This document shows, piece by piece, positions 28,699 through 36,866 of a stretch of DNA of 64,000 bases. Made by a program: the position numbers and the translations under genes. A model generated the notes under the pieces. That model saw only the letters and a program-made list of their open reading frames with translations. It made no database searches and was not told where the DNA came from. Origin of the DNA: Phycisphaerales bacterium (GTDB lineage Bacteria > Planctomycetota > Phycisphaerae > Phycisphaerales > SM1A02); contig JAJDDB010000004.1 of NCBI GenBank assembly GCA_029260575.1, positions 452,608-516,607 of the forward strand, given 5' to 3'. Every line of letters begins with the position of its first letter. Positions within the stretch are counted from its first letter, which is position 1.

Positions 28699-30897
28699 AT
28701 GAGAAGCGACCATCATGCCTTTCAGCGTGCCGCCCGAGTGGCCGGTTTTGGCCTCATGTTGCAATTGGCAATGGGGCTTACGCTGCTGTTGTTCGGCCTG
28801 CTGAGCGGCGATACCGCATTCCTCTTCGGCTCGCTGTATGTCTTGCTGGGCATCGCTGTCTGGGTCAGCCTGATCATCGTTTTCTTTCAGCACAAGCTCG
28901 AACGGCTGGAAGCACTGGAACAGGATGAGATCGATGCCGGCCGGGGCGAGAGCAGTTCGGTATTCGACGAAGACGCAGATGAAGTCCGCGTGGCCGGCCG
29001 GCGTCTGCGACTGATGCACCGCTGGCTGATGCCGATCGTGAGCATGCTGCTGGTGCTTGCGCTGGGGCTGCTTGCCTGGTCGATGATCGACCATCTGATT
29101 GATGTGCGCGACACTACAGCAACGTTTGAACGCACACCGCTCAAGGGTTGGGGCGTATCACTGTGTCTGGCAGTTGCTTCGGTGTCGTTCATATTCAGCA
29201 GGTTCGTTGCAGGGATGGCCAAGCTCAAGGTCTGGCAGAATCTCCGCGGTGGTGCCGGCTATATGGTCGGCAACGCACTGGTGACGCTCGCCATTGCTGT
29301 CGGCCTTGCGTTCCGGTTCTTCCAGAACGATGAGGTGATTTACTACATCACTTTTGCCATTCCCGTGTTCATGCTCGTAGTGGCTGCGGAAATCCTGCTC
29401 AACTTCATCCTGAACATCTATCGCCCGCGCGTGATTGGCGAAGTGCCACGGCCGGCGTTTGATTCCCGATTGCTCAGCCTTGTGTCTACGCCCGACTCGA
29501 TCGTGCGAACGATCAACGAGGCAGTCAACTACCAGTTCGGTTTCGACATCACCAGTTCGTGGGGCTACCAGTTGCTGCTGCGCAGTGTTGCCTGGCTGGT
29601 GGCAATCGCTGTAGTGGTGTTCGTCGGCTTGAACATGATGGTTGTGGTCGAACCGCATCAGCAGGCAGTCAAGCTGGCCGGCGGTGAAATCGTCGGCGAC
29701 GATGTCTACGGCTCGGGCGTGTTGTGGAAGCTGCCGTGGCCGTTGCAGACAGCGGAAGTGTACGACGTCACGCGCGTGCGCAGTCTTCCATTGACAGCCC
29801 AGGAGCGCTTTGACGAATTCAAAGTCTCGATGTGGGAAGGTGATCTTGAAACCGACATCGCGATCGAACCATTCATCGTCGCAGCATCTCGTGTTGTCAT
29901 CGATGCCGATGTGCAGGACCGACTCGATGCGACAGATAATTTGACTGACAGCGTTGCTGATTCACAACTCGATGATCCAATCGAAATCGATGAACGAACA
30001 GTCGAGTCATTCGCGCTTGTGGATACGGTGATCTCGCTGCACTATCGAATCAAGAGTACCAAGACCGGCGGCGATGAAGATGGACTGCTGTCGTACCTTC
30101 GCTTTGCGCCGGATTCACGCAGGCCGCGCGAGCAGTTGACGATTCGTGAGAATGCGCTGAAGTCACTGGCTATGCGCGAAATCAGCACCGAATTCGCACG
30201 ACTGACACTCGATGAAGTTCTTGTTGGAGGTGAGGCGCAGCGCGCGGGGCTGGTCGATCGTCTGGAAAGCGCAGTGCAGCAAGCGTTTGATGAGCATAAC
30301 ACCGGCGTTGAAGTGATCGCGTTGAATATCCCGGTGATACGTCCCTCCGGTGCGGTCGGCAAGAACTACGTCGATCTGATGATCGCCATGCAGCAGCGGC
30401 GCGAGTTAGTCGCTGAGGCTGATCAGGCTCGAATTACCACGCTGACCTTCCGTGCCGGTTCGCTTGACAATGCCGAAGCGATTCTCGAAGCGATCAGCGA
30501 GTGGGATTCACTCAAAATCGAACACGGAATGAACGGACCGGAGACTGTCTCCAAGCGCATCGAGATCGAACAGATGCTCAAAGACAGCGGCGGCGAAGCG
30601 ATCTCGAGAATCATTCAGGCTGAACGTGATCGATGGGTGCAGATCATGGCTGCGAAAGCGCAGATCAGCAAAGTGATCGGCGAGCTTCCGGCATACAGCG
30701 TGGCTCCGGAGTTGTATCGCGAGCGCGCGATTATGTCGGTCCTGACCCGCAGTCTCGGTGGCGTTCGAAAGTTCTTCGTCGGCACCGACCCGTCGCGGTT
30801 CAATCTGGATCTGGAATACAAGGAACTGGACACAGTGTTTGGCATCGCGCCGCAGACGGACGAAGCCATTGCTGAACAAGGAGGCATGGGACCATGA
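28699..30897 (+). CDS. Polytopic membrane protein with C-terminal SPFH (band 7) domain
   Basis: From the ATG at 28699 the product has 732 residues (a GTG at 28657 would add 14). Seven hydrophobic segments are visible at about 14-35, 40-63, 107-131, 149-171, 190-208, 213-238 and 292-315. The last runs straight into an SPFH domain (MVVVEPHQQAVKLAGGEIV...GSGVLWKLPWP), the HflK-like opening. The C-terminal half is helical and charged, as in band 7 coiled coils. Ordinary HflK/HflC/stomatins have one membrane helix, so the six-helix N-terminal part is unusual and not recognised. The stop overlaps the next gene by 4 nt. Confidence 0.75.
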   Translation: MRSDHHAFQRAARVAGFGLMLQLAMGLTLLLFGLLSGDTAFLFGSLYVLLGIAVWVSLIIVFFQHKLERLEALEQDEIDAGRGESSSVFDEDADEVRVAGRRLRLMHRWLMPIVSMLLVLALGLLAWSMIDHLIDVRDTTATFERTPLKGWGVSLCLAVASVSFIFSRFVAGMAKLKVWQNLRGGAGYMVGNALVTLAIAVGLAFRFFQNDEVIYYITFAIPVFMLVVAAEILLNFILNIYRPRVIGEVPRPAFDSRLLSLVSTPDSIVRTINEAVNYQFGFDITSSWGYQLLLRSVAWLVAIAVVVFVGLNMMVVVEPHQQAVKLAGGEIVGDDVYGSGVLWKLPWPLQTAEVYDVTRVRSLPLTAQERFDEFKVSMWEGDLETDIAIEPFIVAASRVVIDADVQDRLDATDNLTDSVADSQLDDPIEIDERTVESFALVDTVISLHYRIKSTKTGGDEDGLLSYLRFAPDSRRPREQLTIRENALKSLAMREISTEFARLTLDEVLVGGEAQRAGLVDRLESAVQQAFDEHNTGVEVIALNIPVIRPSGAVGKNYVDLMIAMQQRRELVAEADQARITTLTFRAGSLDNAEAILEAISEWDSLKIEHGMNGPETVSKRIEIEQMLKDSGGEAISRIIQAERDRWVQIMAAKAQISKVIGELPAYSVAPELYRERAIMSVLTRSLGGVRKFFVGTDPSRFNLDLEYKELDTVFGIAPQTDEAIAEQGGMGP

Positions 30898-31889
30898 ATC
30901 GGTTCTTCGCCATTGGTATTGGTGTGCTGTTGCTAGTCGTGCTGCTGCTTTTCAGCATGACGTACACCGTCTCGTTCCACGAGGTGGCAATCAAGAGTAC
31001 GTTTGGCCGCAGCAGCGACGAAGCTGTGATCACCGAGCCGGGTCTGAAGTTCAAGTGGCCGATCTTTGCCGATCGCGTCACGAAGTACGACACACGGCTG
31101 CAACTGCTTGAATCGCCGTTGGAAGAGAAGCCGACGCTTGATGGTCAATCCATCGTTGTGCGCGCGTTTCTTATGTGGCAAATTGATGTCGACAGCGCCC
31201 GCAGCTTTCATGACAACTATGACACCGTCGATGAAGCTCGACCGTTTCTACAGGACCAGTTCCGTGAAGCGCTGTCCGCAATCAGTCAGTTCAGTTTCGA
31301 TGATCTGATCGGCAATCAGAGCAAGCTCATCGAAGCCGAACAGGCAGTGCTGGCCAACCTGCAGGGCTTGCGCGAACAGGGTATCGAGCCGGTGACGGTC
31401 GGCGTCAGTCAGTTGATGTTGCCTTCACGTGCAACTCGTGCGGTGCTGTCACGCATGGAAGTCAGCCGCAATACGCTGGCAACCGCAGAGCGCGTCAAGG
31501 GAGAAACCGAAGCAAATGCGATCAAGGACAACGCCCGCACGACCGCGGACAAGATTGTCGCGTTCGCAGAGCAGGTCGCAGGATCGATTCGCAACGAGTC
31601 CAACGAACAGAAGCGGAAGTACTTTGAACAGATGTCTGACCCCGAAGCGCGAGAACTGGCATTGTTCCTTGTGTGGGTCGATGCACTGGAATTGGCGCTC
31701 AGTAACAACACCACCTTGATTCTGGAAGACAACATGGCGCCGTTTCATCTTATGGACCCGAACGCGCGCACTTCGCCCAACGGTGTGCCGCTTCCTGCAG
31801 AGTCCGTATCTGGAAGCGCAGGATCAGGAGCCGCCGACACAGAAATTTCTGATGATGTGAACAGCGCCTTGGTTGGGCGAGGCGAATAA
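30894..31889 (+). CDS. SPFH domain protein, HflC-like
   Basis: The 331-residue product has one N-terminal membrane helix (about 5-23) and then the SPFH domain (YTVSFHEVAIKSTFGRSSDE...GLKFKWPIFADRVTKYDTR). A long charged helix with RVKGETEANAIKDNARTTAD and NEQKRKYFEQMSDPEA corresponds to the band 7 coiled coil. HflC with HflK forms large cages around FtsH in the inner membrane of model bacteria; no ftsH gene is seen here. It starts in an ATGA overlap with the first SPFH gene, so the two are surely co-translated. A Ser/Gly/Ala-rich acidic tail ends the protein. Confidence 0.82.
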   Translation: MNRFFAIGIGVLLLVVLLLFSMTYTVSFHEVAIKSTFGRSSDEAVITEPGLKFKWPIFADRVTKYDTRLQLLESPLEEKPTLDGQSIVVRAFLMWQIDVDSARSFHDNYDTVDEARPFLQDQFREALSAISQFSFDDLIGNQSKLIEAEQAVLANLQGLREQGIEPVTVGVSQLMLPSRATRAVLSRMEVSRNTLATAERVKGETEANAIKDNARTTADKIVAFAEQVAGSIRNESNEQKRKYFEQMSDPEARELALFLVWVDALELALSNNTTLILEDNMAPFHLMDPNARTSPNGVPLPAESVSGSAGSGAADTEISDDVNSALVGRGE

Positions 31890-31892
31890 TTG

Positions 31893-33428
31893 ATGGCACA
31901 AACCAACGGTCCTGACAACCCGAACGACCAGTCGCCGCAGCTTCATGAAGGTGTGCCGATCGAACAGGAGCACAGCGAAGAGCTGGCGCAACCGCGCCGC
32001 GCCGCATCGGCAGAGTTCGTCGTCAGTGGTGAGGTCGGTTCTGCAGCACTGCTGCGCGAAGCGATGGACCCCGCGCACAAATCGTTGACAGATGCGCTGC
32101 GTCTGAGCTACCGCGTGTTGCAGGTTGTCATCGTCATTTTGGTCGTTTTGTTTCTGTTCTCCGGGCTCAAGACTGTCGCTGAGAACCAAAGCGGTGTCCT
32201 GACCCGTTTCGGGAAAATTGTCCCGGTGAAAGGTCAGGAGACACTTGACCCCGGCTTGAAAATCAGCGTGCCGTATCCGGTCGGTGAATTCGTGCTGTTT
32301 GATGTACAGAATCGAAGCGTCGAACTTCTTACGCCGCCGGGCGCGCCGCGTCCGGGCAGGGGTGTTTTCTGGCCGGGCATTCAGGCGGGCAAAACGCTCG
32401 AACAGGCAACAGAATCAGCGCGCACATCTGATTTTCTGCGTCCGGGCCGCGATGGTTCACTGGTGACCCGCGATGGCGATCTCGCGCACCTGCAGATTTC
32501 CGTGACGTACGAAATTGAAGATCCGGTTTCGTATATTAAGAATCTGCCGCATGATCGTGCCGAAGCAGACCGCATCGTTCGACTTGCGGTGCAGAATTCC
32601 GCCATACACGTTGCAGCGCGAACATCGCTGCAGGAACTTCTGGAAATCGGCGGAACGACAGGCGTCAAATACGACATTCAGCGGCACACGCAGAAGACGC
32701 TCGATGACATGCGCACGGGAATCACTGTCACTGGAATCAACATTCCCGATTCCACAGCACCGCTTGCCATTCGCAAGAAACTCGTTGACCTTGGCGATGT
32801 CCGCGAGAGCGTTCGTTCATCCATTGAGAGCGCAGAACAGACTGCAGAACGATTGCTGCTGCAAACAGCGGGGGACAATCACAAGGTGCTTGCAGCGCTG
32901 ATCGGTGAATACGAGGATGCACTGGATCTGGACAACCCCGAGCGGGCTGATGCTCTGCTCGTGGAGATTCGCCAACAGATGGAAAGCGCACAGACCTTCG
33001 GCTCGGTCGCAAATCTCCTGGCTCGTGCCCGCGCGTATCAATCCGAAATTGAAGCGACGCTCGGCTTGGATGCATCTTTGGTGCAGAGCCTGTTGCCCGC
33101 ATTCCGCGAAAACCCTGAGCTTATCGTGCGTCAACGATGGCTCGAGGCGTATGCAACAGTGCTCGATCGGCCCGATGCGGAGAAGTTCTTCGTTCCACCG
33201 GGGCTCGGACGAATCAACATGACAATCATGGGACTGCAGAACGTGCAGGAACAACGCCGGCTCAACCGTCTGCAGCGTTCGCGCATGGAAGCAGGATCGG
33301 CAGGGCTTGGCGATGCATTGCAACGATCATTGCAGAAGGCTGATGAGATGCTCCTGGATGGCCCGGGTCGGCAGTTGCGCAAGGACAAGGATGGCAGGGT
33401 TCGCGGGCTGGGCCAAGGTGGTGAGTAA
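31893..33428 (+). CDS. SPFH domain protein, HflK-like (third in a row)
   Basis: The ATG at 31893 lies 3 nt after the previous stop and gives 511 residues. A polar N-terminal region of about 70 residues precedes one membrane helix (about 75-91), then the SPFH core (AENQSGVLTRFGKIVPV...GLKISVPYPVGEFVLFDVQ). An Arg/Gly/Pro-rich insertion (PGAPRPGRGVFWPG) is followed by a long helical region ending in a basic tail. It resembles HflK in having the soluble N-terminal extension. The exact pairing with the other two SPFH proteins is inferred only from the gene order. Confidence 0.8.
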   Translation: MAQTNGPDNPNDQSPQLHEGVPIEQEHSEELAQPRRAASAEFVVSGEVGSAALLREAMDPAHKSLTDALRLSYRVLQVVIVILVVLFLFSGLKTVAENQSGVLTRFGKIVPVKGQETLDPGLKISVPYPVGEFVLFDVQNRSVELLTPPGAPRPGRGVFWPGIQAGKTLEQATESARTSDFLRPGRDGSLVTRDGDLAHLQISVTYEIEDPVSYIKNLPHDRAEADRIVRLAVQNSAIHVAARTSLQELLEIGGTTGVKYDIQRHTQKTLDDMRTGITVTGINIPDSTAPLAIRKKLVDLGDVRESVRSSIESAEQTAERLLLQTAGDNHKVLAALIGEYEDALDLDNPERADALLVEIRQQMESAQTFGSVANLLARARAYQSEIEATLGLDASLVQSLLPAFRENPELIVRQRWLEAYATVLDRPDAEKFFVPPGLGRINMTIMGLQNVQEQRRLNRLQRSRMEAGSAGLGDALQRSLQKADEMLLDGPGRQLRKDKDGRVRGLGQGGE

Positions 33429-33492
33429 CGGTATGGCACCTGCCGCAGCGGCAATGCCGAGGTACGGTACGATTGAAAACAGTTGAGTCTGA

Positions 33493-34713
33493 ATGGTCAC
33501 GCATAACACCGAACAACTCGTCGTCGAAGCCGTCGGGCTTACCAAGGTTTTCAAAGACTTCTGGATGCGCACCAAGGCCAAGGCTGTAGACAGCGTCGAT
33601 CTTGAAATTCGGAGTGACGAGATATTCGGTCTGCTCGGTCCCAACGGCTCGGGCAAGAGCACGATCATCAAGATGATTCTCGGGCTGCTGCACAAATCGC
33701 GCGGGCGGCTTCTCGTCTTTGGCAAAGCGCCTACCGATGTCGCAATCAAGAAACGCATCGGGTTTCTTCCGGAAGAATCATACTTGTATCGGTATCTCAA
33801 CGCCCGGGAGACGCTTGACTATTACGGCAAAGTGTTTGGTTACGACCGGCGCACGCGCAGGCGCCGTGCTGATGAACTGCTTGACATGGTCGGCCTGACG
33901 CAGGTTGCCCACCGCGCGATCGGTGAATATTCCAAAGGTATGACGCGACGCATCGGGATCGCGCAGGCGCTGATTAATGATCCGGACTTTCTCATTCTCG
34001 ATGAACCGACCAGCGGTTTGGACCCGATCGGTACCCGGCAGGTGAAAGATCTGATTCTCGAACTCGGCAGGCGCGGCAAGACGATTCTGCTCAGTTCGCA
34101 TCTGCTTGCGGATGTCGAGGATGTGTGTGATCGAATGGTCGTGCTGTATGGCGGCAAGATTCGCGCGCAGGGTACCTCCAGCGAATTGCTGACGGATTCA
34201 TCACAAATGATTATTCAAACACCGCGTCTTTCGGTCGAAACCATCTCGCTTATTGAACAGCTCATTCAGCGTGAAGAAGGCAAGGCAATTGAGAAAGTGA
34301 CCGTGCCGCGCCAGCGCCTGGAAGATCTCTTTTTGGATATTGTCGAACGAGCACGGCGCGAACAGGTTGAAACAGCGGGCGCAATGCACGGTGGCTCGAC
34401 CGCAGCATTCCTGCGCAGCGACAGCCCTGTCGAAGGTGAACATGTTATAGAAGCGCTGGTGAGCGAATCGCAGGATGACAAACCCGTGCGCGCGGTTGAA
34501 AAAGCAGTTGAATCGATGCCGCGCGAGGATGAACCCAAGCAGGATGTACTGCAGGAATTGACACAAGAGAAGCGAGAGGAACCGACATCGCGACCGTCAG
34601 TCGTGGAGCGGCAAGCCCCCGAAGCGCCCAAGGATGTGGATCAGTCAATTATCGATTCACTGATGGGTGACACCCGCGACAGCGATACAGACGATCAAGC
34701 GACGCGTGAATAG
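33493..34713 (+). CDS. ABC transporter ATP-binding protein with long acidic C-terminal tail
   Basis: The ATPase domain (about 1-230) carries Walker A GPNGSGKST (about 49-57), signature YSKGMTRRIGIAQAL and Walker B FLILDEPTSGLD. This places it with the CcmA/NatA/GldA-like exporters that pair with ABC-2 permeases. A regulatory C-terminal domain follows. The last 100 residues or so are Glu/Asp/Pro/Ser-rich, look disordered, and have no counterpart in ordinary family members of about 300 residues. The ABC-2 permease starts 15 nt later, so the pair is clear. The substrate is unknown. Confidence 0.88.
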   Translation: MVTHNTEQLVVEAVGLTKVFKDFWMRTKAKAVDSVDLEIRSDEIFGLLGPNGSGKSTIIKMILGLLHKSRGRLLVFGKAPTDVAIKKRIGFLPEESYLYRYLNARETLDYYGKVFGYDRRTRRRRADELLDMVGLTQVAHRAIGEYSKGMTRRIGIAQALINDPDFLILDEPTSGLDPIGTRQVKDLILELGRRGKTILLSSHLLADVEDVCDRMVVLYGGKIRAQGTSSELLTDSSQMIIQTPRLSVETISLIEQLIQREEGKAIEKVTVPRQRLEDLFLDIVERARREQVETAGAMHGGSTAAFLRSDSPVEGEHVIEALVSESQDDKPVRAVEKAVESMPREDEPKQDVLQELTQEKREEPTSRPSVVERQAPEAPKDVDQSIIDSLMGDTRDSDTDDQATRE

Positions 34714-34728
34714 CGCTGACAACAAGCC

Positions 34729-36783
34729 ATGCGAATACTGAAGGAACTCTGGTATCGAATTGATGCGACGCAGCGCACCTTGTGGATGCGCATCGTGTTG
34801 TCCGTACTGTCTGTTGCGGTGTGCGGCTGGTTCTTCGGCACGCTGATGTTGACAAGCCAGAGTCTTGATTCGCAGCACGCCGCTTTGGTGCAGGCAATGT
34901 CCGGGCAGTCTGTGCAGGACAGCGATGAATATGCACTGAGCCTGTTCGAGAATGGAACAGTCACGGTCAACGGCAAGACATACGGCGACGAAGCATTGAT
35001 CACGCGCCGTCATGATCTTTTTTCAACAAGCGGTGAAATCGAAAATCCACGTGCTCTGGCATCACTGCTGTTGCAACCGGACGTTCCGACATGGGCCCCG
35101 CTGTGGCTGCTTGATCAACCAAGCACGACTGCGCTGCTCGGCATTGTGGCGCTGCTGTGGTGTCTGCTGATTATCTGGATGACGTTGACTGCGCAGGTGC
35201 TTCTCACAGCACTGTTGACATCCGGTGCGGTATGGATTGCACTGCAACTGGGAAGCGAGAGCACAGCCTGGATGCTCGGCGAACTCGGTCTGCTGACGTT
35301 CAGTTTCATCATGCTCACGCGTGTGCTGCTTGCGGCGCTGGATTGGTCGCACCAAGCACTCTCGGTCGCCCACACGGTGGTCAAAGAAGCATCGCGCAGC
35401 CGCATCTCGCTTGTGTTCATCGTGTTCCTCTTGATTGTATTGCCATTGATCCCGATGTGGCTCGATGCGGATCAGCCGCTGCGTGATCAGGTACGGACTT
35501 TCATCAGCCGCAGTATGAACCTGACGTACGTGGTCGCTGCTGTCTTGACGTTGGTTTTATCGTGCGCATCCGTCGCCTTTGAAATTCGTGATCGTCAGAT
35601 TTGGCAACTCGTCAGCAAGCCGATGTCCCGCTTTAATTACCTGCTGGGGAAGTGGATTGGCGTCATGGGCGTGAATCTGGTACTGATCACCATCGCCGGC
35701 CTGTCGATTTTTCTGTACATCCAATTCCTGCGCACGCAGCCCGTGGCGCAAGGCCTGGAGGGACAGCTTGATGCGGTGGAGCTGCGCGATGCGGTATTGA
35801 CCGCGCGCAAATCTGCCCGGCCGGATTATCAACAGCTCACATCTGAGCAGTTACGCGAGCGCGTCGATCAGGAAATTACGAGAAATCCTGAGTATGCGTA
35901 TGCTGAAGAAATCACGCCCGAGCTCCGACGCGAGGTCGGCAGGCGCATCCTCCAGGCGCAATCAGCTGGACAGCGCACCATCGCGCCGCAAAGCTTTGCC
36001 ACGTATGAATTTTCGAGTCTGGAGCCGGCAGCAAATCGCAACACATCTTTGATGCTGCGCTACCGGTTCCACATTCTTGATGACAACACACACTCGATAT
36101 ACAAAGCGAAGTTTATGTTCAACGACCAGAGCGAATTAGTTCTGGATCGCGAATATGTTCCCGCAATGTCGCACAATGTGTTGCTCGGGCCGGACCTCAT
36201 CCGCGAGGACGGCACGATTACAGTGTCCGTTGCCAATATGTATGTGCCCGAGCCCAACAGCCCGTACGGAGCGCTGAATTTTGAGGCGGAGGATTTCGAG
36301 ATTCTTTATCAGGTTGCCAGCTTTGAAGGCAATTTCACACGTGCAATGTTGGTGATGATTACGAAGCTTTCGTTCTTGTCGGTGCTGGGCATTTTGTGTG
36401 CAACGTTCCTGAGTTTTCCCGTGGCGTTGTTGGCGGCGTTCACGGTCTTCATCGGCGGATCCGCTTCGTCGTTCGTGGCGATGTCGCTCCAGGACTTCCA
36501 CGCGCCGCCGATCTTCCAGATGGACTCCGTCACGCCCGGCCTTGTCATTGAATGGCTGTTCAAATCGATCATTAAGTGGATCGGGTATGCCGTCGTCTTC
36601 ACGCTCGGCGGCTTCGGCGAGATTTCGGTCACCTCGCAGCTCGTACAGGGGCGATACATCTCCTGGTGGGCGGTGATCATGTCTACGCTGCGCCTTGTCG
36701 TGCTCTGGTCGGTCGCAGCCTTCGTTGTCGGCTACCTCATCATGCGATCGCGCGAACTGGCGACGTATTCCGGGCACGGGTGA
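34729..36783 (+). CDS. Large ABC-2 type permease
   Basis: This is a 684-residue membrane protein. An N-terminal helix (about 20-40) and a soluble loop are followed by membrane segments around residues 125-200 and the ABC-2 core. That core has an EIRDRQIWQ coupling segment and QLVSKPMSRFNYLLGKWIGV. A periplasmic-type insertion of about 200 residues then precedes three or four C-terminal helices. It follows its ATPase by 15 nt. The same SKP-x2-R-x5-GK-x2-GV pattern is found in the permease at 27-28 kb, so the two belong to one family and may form a heterodimer with the shared ATPase. Confidence 0.8.
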   Translation: MRILKELWYRIDATQRTLWMRIVLSVLSVAVCGWFFGTLMLTSQSLDSQHAALVQAMSGQSVQDSDEYALSLFENGTVTVNGKTYGDEALITRRHDLFSTSGEIENPRALASLLLQPDVPTWAPLWLLDQPSTTALLGIVALLWCLLIIWMTLTAQVLLTALLTSGAVWIALQLGSESTAWMLGELGLLTFSFIMLTRVLLAALDWSHQALSVAHTVVKEASRSRISLVFIVFLLIVLPLIPMWLDADQPLRDQVRTFISRSMNLTYVVAAVLTLVLSCASVAFEIRDRQIWQLVSKPMSRFNYLLGKWIGVMGVNLVLITIAGLSIFLYIQFLRTQPVAQGLEGQLDAVELRDAVLTARKSARPDYQQLTSEQLRERVDQEITRNPEYAYAEEITPELRREVGRRILQAQSAGQRTIAPQSFATYEFSSLEPAANRNTSLMLRYRFHILDDNTHSIYKAKFMFNDQSELVLDREYVPAMSHNVLLGPDLIREDGTITVSVANMYVPEPNSPYGALNFEAEDFEILYQVASFEGNFTRAMLVMITKLSFLSVLGILCATFLSFPVALLAAFTVFIGGSASSFVAMSLQDFHAPPIFQMDSVTPGLVIEWLFKSIIKWIGYAVVFTLGGFGEISVTSQLVQGRYISWWAVIMSTLRLVVLWSVAAFVVGYLIMRSRELATYSGHG

Positions 36784-36866
36784 AAAATGATGTGTGAACC
36801 TGTGATCAGTCCGGCTCGTACAACTTTGTACAGGCGCTGTTCGTACGCCGCTGCTGGGAGCATGAC

